Source of the DNA: an uncultured Rubellimicrobium sp.
GTDB taxonomy: Bacteria; Pseudomonadota; Alphaproteobacteria; Rhodobacterales; Rhodobacteraceae
Assembly (NCBI GenBank): GCA_902805995.1
Contig: CADCUU010000137.1
Location: 1 to 27,280 of the forward strand
Length of the DNA: 27,280 nt
Direction: 5' to 3'
Each line of letters opens with the position of its first letter. Position 1 is the stretch's first letter. A program made the translations under genes and the position numbers. Positions 1-8,909 of this stretch are shown piece by piece. The notes beneath the pieces were generated by a model that was not told where the DNA came from, searched no databases, and saw nothing but the letters and a program-made list of their open reading frames with translations.

Positions 1-277
1 GCATGAGCCAGCCGATATAGGTGGCGAGCTGCTGCGCCTCGGGCCCGGGCAGGAGCATGCAGAAGTTGAGCGCGTGCAGGAAACGGCCGTCGCCGAGCCA
101 GCGCTTCTCCTCAACGAGGATGCGGTGCATCACGGCGATCTGCCCGGCGGGGCCGCCGAAGGACAAAAGCGCGATGCGGGCCCAGGTCCGCGTGGCCTCT
201 CCCAAGCTGGGAAACTGAGCAGGGGTGGCGGGACCGAGGCCCCGTGCCGGGTCCCCGGTGGTTCTGACGTCGCTCAT
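1..277 (-). CDS. chrA: Chromate transporter ChrA family, N-terminal part (cut by window edge)
   Basis: The minus strand from ATG at 277-275 is open to the window edge and encodes 92 residues. After a variable 25-residue N-terminus come motifs typical of CHR-family permeases: [15 protein letters not shown], then VEEKRWL, then [20 protein letters not shown]. This is the first repeat of the transporter domain, which in characterised members exports chromate from the cytoplasm; many homologues have untested substrates. Most of the expected 400 or so residues lie outside the window. The start codon follows a GC-rich ribosome-binding stretch (GGGGCGG). It begins 53 bases beyond the stop of the FAD/GcvT enzyme on the same strand, with a hairpin between them, so shared transcription is possible but not shown. 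The family call is firm, the substrate is inferred. Confidence 0.85.
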   Translation of the reverse strand, partial: MSDVRTTGDPARGLGPATPAQFPSLGEATRTWARIALLSFGGPAGQIAVMHRILVEEKRWLGDGRFLHALNFCMLLPGPEAQQLATYIGWLM

Positions 278-301
278 CGTGCCGCCCCTGCCTTGGTGTT
301 G

Positions 302-321
302 GGCCAGATGTGGATCTGGCC
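302..321 (-). terminator. Hairpin between the FAD/GcvT enzyme gene and chrA
   Basis: GGCCAGAT (302-309) and ATCTGGCC (314-321) form a perfect 8-bp stem with a 4-base loop, starting ten bases after the stop codon of the upstream minus-strand gene. There is no T-run, so it is either a weak or Rho-assisted terminator or an mRNA 3'-end stabiliser. Confidence 0.45.
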
Positions 322-330
322 GGCCCGCTG

Positions 331-2748
331 TCAGTTTCTCATCCGACCGCCGTCGTCCCAGAGGGGGGCGAGGTGGACGCGGGCGGGGCGGCGTTCGCCT
401 AGGATCTCGACCTCAAGCGGGAGGCCGTCGATGATGCGGTCGGCGGGCAGGAAGCCCTGTGCGACCGACTGCCCGGTGTGGTGGGAGAAGCCGCCCGAGG
501 TGCACCAGCCCACGACCTCGCCGTCGAGCCAGACGGGCTCCCAGGCCACGACATCGGCGTCATGCGCTTCGACCACGATGCCGGCAAGCTTGCGCTTGGG
601 CCCGGCCGACTTCTCGGCCATGGCGGCGGCCTTGCCGATGAAGTCCACGGGCTTGTTGTAGCGGACGAAGCGGTCGAGCCCGGTTTCGGCCGGGGTGTAG
701 TCGGGCGAGAACTCGCGCCCCCAGCTTCCGAACCACTTGTCGAGGCGGAGGCTCATCATCGCGCGCATCCCGAAGGGGCGGAGGCCGAGATCCTGGCCCG
801 CGGCCCAGAGGGTGTTCCAGAGGTGGCGCACCGACATGTGGTCACAGAAGATCTCGAACCCCAGGTCAGCGGTGTAGCTCACGCGCTGGACGAGGCAGTC
901 GGCCATGCCGACCGTCATGCGGCGGCAGTCCATGAAGCGGATGCCATCGACGTCGGCGCGGGTCACGCGTTTCAACAGGTCGCGCGCCTTGGGTCCGGCG
1001 ATGGTGAAGCCGGTGCGAGCGTCGGAGATGTTCTCCACTTGGACCCCGGGCTCCGCGTTCTGCTCGAACCAGCGCATGTGCCAGCCCTGGGCGCCGTAGC
1101 TCGCGGTGAGCATGAACTCGCGCTCGGAGAGGCAACTCACGGTGAAGTCGCCGACGATCTTGCCGGACTGGGCAAGCATCGGGTTCAGGGCGATCCGGCC
1201 AGGCTGGGGAATCGTGCCCGCCATGATGCGGTCGAGCCAGACGCGGGCGTTCGGGCCCGTGACGCGGTACTTGCCGAAGTTCGACAGCTCGTTGATGCCC
1301 ACCGCGTTGCGGACGGCCTCGACCTCCTGGCGGGTGGCCTCCCAGGCGTTGGAGCGCTTGAAGGTGGGCTCCTCGTAGGTGGGCTCTCCGGGGAGGGCGA
1401 AGTAGGTCGCGACCTCCAGGCCGTATTGCTGGCCCCAGACGGCGTTCATCCCGGTGAAGATGTCGTACATGGGCGAGGTCTTGAAGGGCCGCGCGGCGGG
1501 GCGTTCCTCGTTCGGGTAGGCGACCGAGAAGCGCATCTGGTAGTTCTCGATGACCTTGGGGACGGTGTAGCCGGGCGTCGTCCAGTTGCCGAAGCGGGCG
1601 ACGTCGAAGCCGCGCGGGTCGCGCTCCACCTCGCCGTGGATCATCCATTGGGCGAGGGAGAGGCCCATGCCGCCGCCCTGGGAGAAGCCGGCCATCACGG
1701 CGCAGGCGCTCCAGAAGTTGCGCATTCCGGGGACGGGGCCGATCAGCGGGTTGCCGTCGGGGGCGAAGGTGAAGGGGCCGTGGATGACGCGCTTGACGCC
1801 GGTGCGCCCGAGGACGGGGAAGCGGGCCGTTGCGAAGGCGACCGAGTCCTCGATCTTGGAAAAGTCCTCGTTGAGAAGCTCGTGGCCGAACTGCCAGGGG
1901 GTCTGGTCGATGGACCAGGGCTCGCAAGGCTTTTCGTAGAAGCCGATGCAGAGGCCGCGGCCTTCCTGGCGGAGGTACGACTCGCCGCCGGGATCCATGA
2001 CATGCGGGAATTCCTTGCCCCGGTCGAGGAAGGCCATGATCTCCGGGATGTCGTCGGTGACGAGGTACTGGTGCGCCATCGGGAGGAGCGGCGCGTAGAC
2101 GCCGGCCATGGCGAAGACCTCCCGCGCCCAGAGGCCGGCGGCGTTGACGACATGCTCGGCGTGAATCGTGCCCTGTTCGGTGACCACGTCCCAGGTGCCG
2201 TCGTCGCGGGGGTTGAGTTCGAGGACGCGGTTGTGGAGCACGATCTCCGCCCCCGCCATGCGGGCGGCCTTGGCGTAGGCGTGGGTCGTGCCGGAGGGGT
2301 CGAGATGGCCGTCGAGCGGGTCCCAGAGGGCGCCGATGATGCCGTCGGTGTCCACGAGGCCGTCCGTCATCTGCGCGATCTCGGCCGGGGTCACGAGAGC
2401 GGTGTCGAGGCCCATGTAGCGGTGCTTCGCGCGCTCGGCCTTGAGCATGTCGAAGCGTTCCTGGTTGTCAGCGAGGGTCAGGCCGCCGACATAATGGAGG
2501 CCGCAGCTGAGGCCGGTGATCTGCTCCAGTTCCCGATAGAGGCGGATCGTGTAGCCCTGGAGGGCCGCCATGTTGGTGTCGCCGTTGAGGGTGTGGAAGC
2601 CGCCCGCGGCGTGCCAGGTGGAGCCGGAGGTGAGCTCCGACCGTTCGATCAGCATGACGTCCGACCAGCCCAGCTTGGTCAGGTGGTAGAGCACGGAGCA
2701 GCCGACGACGCCTCCGCCGATCACGGCCACGCGGGTGGTGGTCTTCAT
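331..2748 (-). CDS. FAD-dependent dimethylglycine/sarcosine dehydrogenase-type enzyme with GcvT domain
   Basis: This 805-residue protein starts with a Rossmann FAD-binding segment ([10 protein letters not shown], residues 7-16, followed by an acidic residue E35). GSTWHAAG follows, whose His46 matches the histidine that carries covalent FAD in dimethylglycine dehydrogenase. The first half is the FAD oxidoreductase fold. From about residue 430 to the end it matches the folate-binding aminomethyltransferase (GcvT plus C-terminal barrel) domain. Family members oxidatively demethylate dimethylglycine, sarcosine or similar methylamines and pass the one-carbon unit to tetrahydrofolate, usually in glycine-betaine breakdown. 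Length agrees with full-length bacterial homologues. ATG at 2748 has GAGGGG nine bases upstream. The exact substrate cannot be read from sequence, and no betaine or choline genes are adjacent. No signal peptide is seen, so it is probably cytoplasmic. Confidence 0.88.
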   Translation of the reverse strand: MKTTTRVAVIGGGVVGCSVLYHLTKLGWSDVMLIERSELTSGSTWHAAGGFHTLNGDTNMAALQGYTIRLYRELEQITGLSCGLHYVGGLTLADNQERFDMLKAERAKHRYMGLDTALVTPAEIAQMTDGLVDTDGIIGALWDPLDGHLDPSGTTHAYAKAARMAGAEIVLHNRVLELNPRDDGTWDVVTEQGTIHAEHVVNAAGLWAREVFAMAGVYAPLLPMAHQYLVTDDIPEIMAFLDRGKEFPHVMDPGGESYLRQEGRGLCIGFYEKPCEPWSIDQTPWQFGHELLNEDFSKIEDSVAFATARFPVLGRTGVKRVIHGPFTFAPDGNPLIGPVPGMRNFWSACAVMAGFSQGGGMGLSLAQWMIHGEVERDPRGFDVARFGNWTTPGYTVPKVIENYQMRFSVAYPNEERPAARPFKTSPMYDIFTGMNAVWGQQYGLEVATYFALPGEPTYEEPTFKRSNAWEATRQEVEAVRNAVGINELSNFGKYRVTGPNARVWLDRIMAGTIPQPGRIALNPMLAQSGKIVGDFTVSCLSEREFMLTASYGAQGWHMRWFEQNAEPGVQVENISDARTGFTIAGPKARDLLKRVTRADVDGIRFMDCRRMTVGMADCLVQRVSYTADLGFEIFCDHMSVRHLWNTLWAAGQDLGLRPFGMRAMMSLRLDKWFGSWGREFSPDYTPAETGLDRFVRYNKPVDFIGKAAAMAEKSAGPKRKLAGIVVEAHDADVVAWEPVWLDGEVVGWCTSGGFSHHTGQSVAQGFLPADRIIDGLPLEVEILGERRPARVHLAPLWDDGGRMRN

Positions 2749-2877
2749 GGTTTGGGTCCCCTCGTTCGATGGCGACAGTCATGGAACGGCAATTGGCGCA
2801 CGGATAGCGCGATTGCGACAAACCGGGTCGCAGGCGACGCGGCCCTTGAAGCTTGCCACGAGAGTATTAACGGAACG

Positions 2878-2906
2878 TGACCCCAACGCGCGTTGCGCGG
2901 GGGTCA
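2878..2906. repeat. Inverted repeat with a palindromic core between the SYLF lipoprotein gene and the dehydrogenase gene
   Basis: TGACCCC (2878-2884) and GGGGTCA (2900-2906) are perfect inverted arms. The spacer contains the 10-bp palindrome AACGCGCGTT (2885-2894). The element lies 34 bases after the stop of the minus-strand lipoprotein gene and about 130 bases before the ATG of the dehydrogenase. No T-run follows on either strand. It could end lipoprotein transcription or be an operator for the dehydrogenase gene; the sequence does not decide. Confidence 0.45.
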
Positions 2907-2940
2907 GGTTCGTCCTTGACAGGATTTCCCGGGCCGAGGC

Positions 2941-3495
2941 TCAGGGGATGATGCGGGTGTACTTGGTGCCTTCGAGCGTGGCGCCGAGGCGGAGGCCCGA
3001 TTGCGCGAAGACCACGGCGATCACCGGCGACAGGGAGGTCGTGGTGTCGGCCCGCAGGACCTCTCCCTGGGCGTTGATGGCGTATTCGATGTCGGCGCCC
3101 GCGACCCAGCCGGGGGACTGCCGGAACTGGGCCAGCGCGTCCTGGGTCATGAAGAAGAGGACGTGGCTGTACTGCTGGGCGCCGATCTGGAGCCCGACCG
3201 AGGCGGCGGTCGCGGAGTAGAAGTCCACGGTGGAGTTGCCGACCCGCAGGACGCCCGTGCCGTAGGAGCCACCGAGGCCGAGGCCTGCCTCGGTCACGAC
3301 GGGCATGACCAACATCCCGGCTGCGCGGGCCCCGAGGTCCTGCGTGCCGGGATAGGTCGTGTAGAGGTACTGCAACGTACTATCCGCGCGTGCATCGACG
3401 ATGGCGCCGCCGTCGGAGCCCACGCCGTTGGCGCAGCCGGCCAGCGCCGACCCCGCCAAAAGAACGCCGAACGCGCGCCTGGAAAGTCCGTTCAT
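2941..3495 (-). CDS. SYLF (YSC84-like) domain lipoprotein
   Basis: The 184-residue product begins with basic residues and a hydrophobic stretch ending in the lipobox LAGC (Cys21), so it should be lipidated and anchored in the cell envelope. The mature part resembles the SYLF/YSC84 family: a glycine-rich core (GLGLGGSYGTGVLRV), a SATAASVGLQIGAQQYSHVLFFMT segment split by variable positions, and a C-terminal VFAQSGLRLGATLEGTKYTRI motif. SYLF domains bind phosphoinositides in eukaryotes; the bacterial role is unknown. The gene lies downstream of hemB on the same strand, separated by 111 bases that hold an unusual palindrome, so it probably has its own promoter. Family assignment is good, function is unknown. 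Confidence 0.8.
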   Translation of the reverse strand: MNGLSRRAFGVLLAGSALAGCANGVGSDGGAIVDARADSTLQYLYTTYPGTQDLGARAAGMLVMPVVTEAGLGLGGSYGTGVLRVGNSTVDFYSATAASVGLQIGAQQYSHVLFFMTQDALAQFRQSPGWVAGADIEYAINAQGEVLRADTTTSLSPVIAVVFAQSGLRLGATLEGTKYTRIIP

Positions 3496-3556
3496 GATTA
3501 CCGCCCGATGGTCCCTGGCCCGTTAACCGGCCGTTGGCTTCTACTTACCTTGCAGT

Positions 3557-3598
3557 GATTCGGTTGTCACCACCTGATTCGCGAATCAGGCCGAATCA
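3557..3598. promoter_or_regulatory. Nested inverted repeat carrying four GANTC (CcrM-type) sites
   Basis: An 18-bp perfect palindrome CCTGATTCGCGAATCAGG (3573-3590) lies inside a second inverted pair, TGATTCGG (3557-3564) and CCGAATCA (3591-3598). Each of the four arms contains a GANTC site, the target of the cell-cycle methyltransferase CcrM in many alphaproteobacteria. The element sits between the hemB stop and the SYLF gene start, both on the minus strand, where a promoter or operator of the SYLF gene would lie. No T-run follows, which argues against a simple hemB terminator. Its role is inferred. Confidence 0.5.
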
Positions 3599-3606
3599 TC
3601 TGCGCG

Positions 3607-4605
3607 TCATCCGTGCATCAGCCGCGCGGCCGCGGGGGCGAAGTAGGTGAGGACGCCGTCACAGCCGGCCCGCTTGAAGGACAGGAGCGATTCCATCATT
3701 ACCCGGTCGCCGTCCACCCAGCCGTTGAGCGACGCCGCCCGGAGCATCGCATATTCCCCGCTGACCTGATAGGCGAATGTGGGCGCGCCGAAGGTGTCCT
3801 TCACGCGACGGCAGATGTCGAGGTAGGGCATCCCGGGCTTCACCATGACCATGTCGGCGCCCTCCTCGAGGTCGCGGGCCACGAGGCGGAGCGCCTCGTC
3901 GGAGTTGCCGGGGTCCATCTGGTAGGTCTTCTTCTCGCCCTTGAGCGCGGCGGAGGCGCCCACGGCGTCGCGGAACGGGCCGTAGAATGCCGAGGCGAAC
4001 TTGGCGGCGTAGGACAGGATGGAGACGTTCTGGAAGCCTTCGGATTCGAGCGCGCGGCGGATCGCGCCGATGCGGCCGTCCATCATGTCCGAGGGGCCGA
4101 GGATATCGGCGCCGGCCCGGGCCTGGGCGAGGGCCATCCTGACCAGAGCCTCGACGGTGCGGTCGTTCACGATCTCCCCATTCTCGACGAAGCCGTCGTG
4201 GCCGTCGATGTTGTAGGGGTCGAGCGCGATGTCGGTCATGACCGCGACCTCGGGCACTGCGTCCTTGATGGCGCGGATGGCGCGGTTCGACAGGTTGTCG
4301 GGATTCCAGGCCTCGGCGCAGTCGGCGGTCCGATGCTCCATGGCGGTGTAGGGGAAGAGGCAGACGGCGGGGATGCCGAGGGCATGCGCCTCGCGCGCGG
4401 CGGCGACGGCGCGGTCCACGGTGCGGCGGACGACGCCGGGCATGGAGGGTACGGAGACCTCCTGCTCCTCGCCCTGCATCAGGAAGAGCGGCCAGATCAG
4501 GTCGGAGGGCGTGAGCGCGTTTTCCCGGACAAGGGCGCGGAGCGCGGGCGTGGCGCGAAGGCGGCGGAAGCGCGTCATGGGGAAGGGAGCGGAAAGGGGA
4601 GTCAT
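3607..4605 (-). CDS. hemB: Porphobilinogen synthase (delta-aminolevulinic acid dehydratase)
   Basis: HemB condenses two 5-aminolevulinate molecules to porphobilinogen in cytoplasmic tetrapyrrole synthesis. From ATG at 4605 the protein has 332 residues, the usual family length. Both Schiff-base lysines are visible: Lys202 in SYAAKFASAFYG and Lys256 in MVMVKPGMPYLD. The metal loop reads DIALDPYNIDGHDG (residues 125-138), with aspartates where zinc-type enzymes have cysteines, so this is the Mg2+-dependent or metal-independent type. An in-frame ATG at 4644 would add 13 residues (MAGAPGKAPRCLS) outside the conserved region and is less likely. The gene is divergent from the membrane-protein gene at 4748, with 142 bases between them for both promoters. 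No other haem gene is present in the window. Confidence 0.95.
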   Translation of the reverse strand: MTPLSAPFPMTRFRRLRATPALRALVRENALTPSDLIWPLFLMQGEEQEVSVPSMPGVVRRTVDRAVAAAREAHALGIPAVCLFPYTAMEHRTADCAEAWNPDNLSNRAIRAIKDAVPEVAVMTDIALDPYNIDGHDGFVENGEIVNDRTVEALVRMALAQARAGADILGPSDMMDGRIGAIRRALESEGFQNVSILSYAAKFASAFYGPFRDAVGASAALKGEKKTYQMDPGNSDEALRLVARDLEEGADMVMVKPGMPYLDICRRVKDTFGAPTFAYQVSGEYAMLRAASLNGWVDGDRVMMESLLSFKRAGCDGVLTYFAPAAARLMHG

Positions 4606-4747
4606 GGACAGGCACCTGGGAGCTTTGCCGGGCGCGCCGGCCACAGGGTGGGACTTGCACGGAAACTTGGGCCCGGCAAGGCTGGGCAGCCGGCGCGGGC
4701 CTTGCTAGGGTCGGGAACGAAACGGGGACAGAAGAACAAGACCGAAC

Positions 4748-5272
4748 GTGGGCTGGACACAGACGCTCTTTGAGGTGATAGATTTCCGGTCCTTCTCGAA
4801 CCTTTGGTTCTGGATCGTGCTGGCGGTCGTCTGGTCGTCGGCCAGCCACTTTGTGCTGGGCGTTCCTTTCGACATGGTGATCCGCGCGAAGCGTTATGGG
4901 GGGCAGGCCCTCACGGACCTTGAGGACCTCGTACGGATCAACGTGAACCGGTTGCTGTTCGTGGGCCGCACCGCGGGGCTGTGGCTCTCAGGCTTTGCGG
5001 CTTTCGCGCTGACGACTCTGGCGGTGCTGGGCTTCTGGTACGACGTGGAGTTGGCGCAGGCGGTGGTGCTGATCGCGCTGCCCATGAGCCTTGTGGGAAT
5101 GATGAGCTTGTCCGCCGCGCGCCGGATCGAGGCCGAGGCCCCGCAGGGCGAGGCGCTGTTCCGGGCGCTCTCGCGGCACCGGACATGGACGCAGGGGATC
5201 GGCATGGTGTCGATCTTCGTGACGGCGCTTTACGGGATGTACCAGAACCTCTCGATCCTCGACGGGTTGTGA
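4748..5272 (+). CDS. Small integral membrane protein of unknown function
   Basis: This 174-residue protein starts at GTG (4748). It has four hydrophobic stretches of membrane-span length: about residues 19-40 (LWFWIVLAVVW...), 70-96 (LFVGRTAGLWLSGFAAFALT...), 102-122 (AQAVVLIALPMSLVG...) and 148-166 (GIGMVSIFVTALYGMY). A charged cytoplasmic-type loop (RAKRYGGQALTDLEDLVRINVNR) separates the first two. Similar Rhodobacterales proteins are, from memory, sometimes labelled as a component of the SufBCD complex, but nothing in this sequence or its neighbours supports iron-sulfur assembly, so I do not adopt that name. It is divergent from hemB and lies 48 bases before mfd. It is a real gene on size, composition and context; its function is unknown. 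Confidence 0.75.
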   Translation: MGWTQTLFEVIDFRSFSNLWFWIVLAVVWSSASHFVLGVPFDMVIRAKRYGGQALTDLEDLVRINVNRLLFVGRTAGLWLSGFAAFALTTLAVLGFWYDVELAQAVVLIALPMSLVGMMSLSAARRIEAEAPQGEALFRALSRHRTWTQGIGMVSIFVTALYGMYQNLSILDGL

Positions 5273-5285
5273 GCGGCTTGCGCCG

Positions 5286-5313
5286 TTGACACCGCGGAGG
5301 GGCGCGGTAGGTC
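5286..5313 (+). promoter_or_regulatory. Possible mfd promoter
   Basis: A perfect TTGACA (5286-5291) is followed after 16 bases by TAGGTC (5308-5313). Transcription would begin around 5320, almost at the mfd ATG, giving a leaderless or near-leaderless mRNA. The -10 match is modest. Confidence 0.35.
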
Positions 5314-5320
5314 ACGCCGC

Positions 5321-8300
5321 ATGGCGAGAAACCCCACCCAGATCACTGTCGGCGGCGCCCCCGAAGGGTTCGACGCGCGGCTCATCCTTCGCGAAGTCGA
5401 GAGTTCGGGCTGCTGCGTCGTCCATGTCGCGCGGGATGACCGGCGGCTTGCGGCGATGCAGGCGGCGCTCCAGTTCTTTGACCCGGGCCTGCCGGTCTTT
5501 ACGTTTCCGGCCTGGGACGTGCTGCCGTTCGACCGGGTGTCGCCGAACTCGGAGATCGCGGCGCAGCGGATGGCGACGCTCGCGGGGCTGATCCACGGGA
5601 TGCCGGAGCGGTTCGTGGTGCTGACCACGCTGAACGCCGCGACCCAGCGGGTGCCCGCGCGGGAGACGCTGAAGGGGGCCGCGTTCTCAGCCCGCGTGGG
5701 GGACCGGGTGGAGGAGGGGGCCTTGCGCGCCTTCCTGAGCCGGATGGGGTTCACGCAGTCGCCTACGGTGACGGAGCCGGGAGACTATGCGGTGCGCGGG
5801 GGGCTCATCGACGTCTGGCCGCCGGGGCATCCATCGCCGGTGCGGCTCGACTTCTTTGGGGATACGCTGGACGGGGTGCGGCGGTTCGATGCAGCCACGC
5901 AGCGGACGACCGAGAAGTTGAACGTCGTGGAGTTCGCGCCGGTGTCGGAGGTGATCCTCGACGAGGCGGCGATCACGCGATTCCGTCAGAACTACCGGAT
6001 CGAGTTCGGCGCGGCGGGGACGGACGATCCGCTTTATGAGGCGGTGAGCGCGGGGCGCAAGCACGCGGGGATGGAGCACTGGCTGGGGCTGTTCCATGAA
6101 CGGCTGGAGACGTTGTTCGACTACCTGCCCCATGCGACGGTGACGCTGGACGATCAGGTGACACCGTCGCGGGAGGCGCGCTGGGCATCGATCCAGGACG
6201 CCTATGACGCGCGCCGCACGGCCATGACCGAGCGCGGGCGCATGGATACGGTCTACAAGCCGGCGGCGCCGAAGCTCCTCTACCTCGACGAGGCGGCCTG
6301 GGACGCGAGCCTGCGGGGGCGGCGGGTGCTCCAGTTCAATCCGCTGAAGCAGCCGACGGGGCCGGGGGTCACGGACGCGGGCGGGCGGATCGGGCGGGAC
6401 TTTGCGCCGGAGCGGCAGAACGAGAAGGTGTCGCTGTTCGGTGCGGTCGCCGCCCATGTGAAGGCGCGGCTGGCCGAGGGGCCGGTGGTGATCGCCAGCT
6501 ACTCCGAAGGCTCGCGGGAGCGTATGGAGCATCTTCTGGAGGAAGAGGGGACGGGGGAGACGATCCCCGTCATGGACTTCAGCCGCGTGGGGCGGCACGG
6601 CATTCACCTGGCCGTATGGCCTTTGGAGCATGGGTTCGAGGCGCCGGGGCTCACGGTGATCTCGGAGCAGGACGTGCTGGGCGACCGGCTGATCCGGCAG
6701 ACGCGCAAGAGGAAGCGCGCGGACAACTTCCTGACGGAGGTAAACGCGCTGACGCCCGGCGACCTCGTGGTGCATGTGGACCATGGGGTGGGGCGGTATC
6801 TGGGGCTGGAGGTGCTGCGGGCGCTGGGGGCGGCGCACGAATGCATCGCGCTGGAATACGCAGAGAACACGAAGCTCTACCTGCCGGTCGAGAACGTGGA
6901 GCTTTTGTCCCGGTTCGGGCACGAGGAAGGCTTGCTGGACAAGCTGGGTGCTGGGGCCTGGCAGGCGCGGAAGGCGCGGCTCAAGGAGCGGATCAAGCTT
7001 GCGGCGGAGCGGCTGATCCGGACGGCGGCGGAGCGGGCGTTGCGTAAGGCGCCGGAGCTGGAGGCGCCGGAGGGGATCTGGGAGCAGTTCCTGGCCCGGT
7101 TCCCCTATGCGGAGACGGACGACCAACTTCAGGCCATCGAGGACGTGCTGAGCGACCTCGATTCCGGAAGCCCGATGGACCGGCTCATCTGCGGCGATGT
7201 GGGCTTCGGCAAGACCGAGGTGGCGATCCGCGCGGCCTTTGTCGCGGCCATGTCGGGGGTGCAGGTCGCGGTGGTGGCGCCGACGACGCTGCTCGCCCGG
7301 CAGCACTACAAGACCTTTGCAGAGCGCTTCCGGGGATTCCCGCTGGAGGTGCGTCCGCTGTCGCGTTTCGTCACCGCCAAGGAGGCGGCGCAGACGCGCG
7401 AGGGAATGGCCAAGGGGACCGTCGACATCGTCGTGGGCACGCATGCGGTGCTGGCCAAGCAGGTCAAGTTCGCGAACCTCGGTCTGCTGGTGATCGACGA
7501 GGAGCAGCATTTCGGCGTGGGGCACAAGGAGCGGCTCAAGGAACTGCGGTCGGACATCCATGTGCTGACGCTGACGGCGACGCCGATCCCGCGGACGTTG
7601 CAGCTGTCGCTGTCGGGCGTGCGGGACCTGTCGGTGATCGGGACGCCGCCGATCGATCGCCTCGCCATCCGGACCTATGTTTCGGAGTTCGACTCGGTCA
7701 CGATCCGCGAGGCGCTGCTGCGGGAGCATTACCGTGGCGGGCAGAGCTTCTTTGTGGTGCCGCGCATTTCCGACCTGCCGGAGATGGAGGACTGGCTGCG
7801 GCGCGAGGTGCCGGAAGTGTCGTTCGTCGTGGCGCATGGCCAGATGGCTGCGACCGAGCTCGACGACAAGATGAACGCCTTCTACGACGGCAAGTTCGAC
7901 GTGCTGATGGCGACGTCGATCGTGGAGTCGGGCCTCGACATCCCGACCGCGAACACGATGGTGGTGTGGCGGGCGGACGCCTTTGGCCTCGCGCAGTTAT
8001 ACCAGATCCGGGGGCGTGTGGGGCGGTCCAAGACGCGGGCCTATGCGTATCTGACGACTCGGCCACGGCAGAAGTTGACGCCCCAGGCGGAGCGGCGGCT
8101 GCGCGTGCTGGGGAGCATCGACAGCCTTGGTGCGGGGTTCCAGCTTGCGTCGCAGGATCTCGATATCCGGGGGGCGGGCAACCTTCTGGGCGAGGAGCAG
8201 TCGGGGCAGATCCGCGAGGTGGGCTTCGAGCTTTACCAGCAGATGCTGGAGGAGGAGATCGAGCGGCTGCGGTCGGGTAAGGGCGAGCTGATCGAATCGG

Positions 8301-8845
8301 ATGGGCAGTGGGCGCCGCAGCTGAACCTTGGGGTGCCGGTGCTGATTCCTGAGGAGTATGTCCCGGACCTCGACGTGCGGCTGGGGCTTTACCGGCGGTT
8401 GTCGGCGCTGGGCTCCAAGGTGGAGCTGGAAGGCTTTGCGGCGGAGCTGATCGACCGGTTCGGGCCGCTGCCGCGCGAGGTGAACACGCTGCTCCTTGTG
8501 GTGAGGATCAAGGCGATGTGCCGGAGGGCGGGTGTCGGGCGGCTCGATGCCGGGCCGAAGGGCGCGACGGTGGTGTTCCACGGGGACCGCTTCGCCTCGC
8601 CCGCAGGGCTCGTGGAGTACATCCAGGCGCAGAACGGGCAGGCGCGGATCAAGGACAACAAGCTGATAGTGCTGCGCGACTGGCCTACGGAGGCAGACCG
8701 GATCAAGGGCGGCTTCGCCATCGTGAAGGAGCTGGCCGAGAAGGTGGCCGAGGTGACGCCCGCTAAGGCCAAGCCCAAGGCCGCGGCGTCGGGTGAAGGG
8801 CCGACGGGCGGTAAGGGGGCCAAGGCGGGGGCGAAGGGGCGGTAG
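5321..8845 (+). CDS. mfd: Transcription-repair coupling factor Mfd
   Basis: Mfd removes RNA polymerase stalled at DNA lesions and recruits UvrA for nucleotide excision repair. The 1174-residue protein is close to the usual family length of about 1150. In order: a UvrB-like N-terminal module (WDVLPFDRVSPN, GDYAVRGGLIDVWP), an RNA-polymerase-interacting CarD-like domain (VDHGVGRYLGLE, from residue 486), then the RecG-like translocase with Walker A GDVGFGKT (Lys631), DEEQ box (residues 726-729), TATPIPRTL, RGRVGRS and RGAGNLLGEEQSG. A TRCF C-terminal domain follows (about 1010-1110), then a Lys/Ala/Gly-rich tail (KAKPKAAASGEG...) that looks disordered. The ATG has no strong ribosome-binding site nearest to it (GGAGGGG is 17 bases away), which fits the promoter noted just upstream. 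All motor motifs are intact. Confidence 0.97.
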   Translation: MARNPTQITVGGAPEGFDARLILREVESSGCCVVHVARDDRRLAAMQAALQFFDPGLPVFTFPAWDVLPFDRVSPNSEIAAQRMATLAGLIHGMPERFVVLTTLNAATQRVPARETLKGAAFSARVGDRVEEGALRAFLSRMGFTQSPTVTEPGDYAVRGGLIDVWPPGHPSPVRLDFFGDTLDGVRRFDAATQRTTEKLNVVEFAPVSEVILDEAAITRFRQNYRIEFGAAGTDDPLYEAVSAGRKHAGMEHWLGLFHERLETLFDYLPHATVTLDDQVTPSREARWASIQDAYDARRTAMTERGRMDTVYKPAAPKLLYLDEAAWDASLRGRRVLQFNPLKQPTGPGVTDAGGRIGRDFAPERQNEKVSLFGAVAAHVKARLAEGPVVIASYSEGSRERMEHLLEEEGTGETIPVMDFSRVGRHGIHLAVWPLEHGFEAPGLTVISEQDVLGDRLIRQTRKRKRADNFLTEVNALTPGDLVVHVDHGVGRYLGLEVLRALGAAHECIALEYAENTKLYLPVENVELLSRFGHEEGLLDKLGAGAWQARKARLKERIKLAAERLIRTAAERALRKAPELEAPEGIWEQFLARFPYAETDDQLQAIEDVLSDLDSGSPMDRLICGDVGFGKTEVAIRAAFVAAMSGVQVAVVAPTTLLARQHYKTFAERFRGFPLEVRPLSRFVTAKEAAQTREGMAKGTVDIVVGTHAVLAKQVKFANLGLLVIDEEQHFGVGHKERLKELRSDIHVLTLTATPIPRTLQLSLSGVRDLSVIGTPPIDRLAIRTYVSEFDSVTIREALLREHYRGGQSFFVVPRISDLPEMEDWLRREVPEVSFVVAHGQMAATELDDKMNAFYDGKFDVLMATSIVESGLDIPTANTMVVWRADAFGLAQLYQIRGRVGRSKTRAYAYLTTRPRQKLTPQAERRLRVLGSIDSLGAGFQLASQDLDIRGAGNLLGEEQSGQIREVGFELYQQMLEEEIERLRSGKGELIESDGQWAPQLNLGVPVLIPEEYVPDLDVRLGLYRRLSALGSKVELEGFAAELIDRFGPLPREVNTLLLVVRIKAMCRRAGVGRLDAGPKGATVVFHGDRFASPAGLVEYIQAQNGQARIKDNKLIVLRDWPTEADRIKGGFAIVKELAEKVAEVTPAKAKPKAAASGEGPTGGKGAKAGAKGR

Positions 8846-8909
8846 GGTCCTCTCGTCCTGCTGGGACAGGTCTGCTAGGCCCGGGGCGGGGCTGGCCGAG
8901 GAGTGATGG

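Noticed and set aside
478..2880. An 800-codon open frame on the plus strand opposite the FAD/GcvT enzyme gene, and similar long antisense frames at 3613-4773, 5687-7837 and 11241-12965
   Set aside because: They mirror real genes in very GC-rich DNA, are rich in Arg, Gly, Ala, His or Val, and show no recognisable domain. The opposite strand encodes clear protein families.
4606..4644. Upstream ATG that would lengthen HemB by 13 residues
   Set aside because: The extra residues are outside the conserved family start, and the protein from 4605 already has normal length.
4748..5272. Naming the small membrane protein a SufBCD component
   Set aside because: I recall that label on similar proteins, but no suf gene, cysteine motif or other support is present here.
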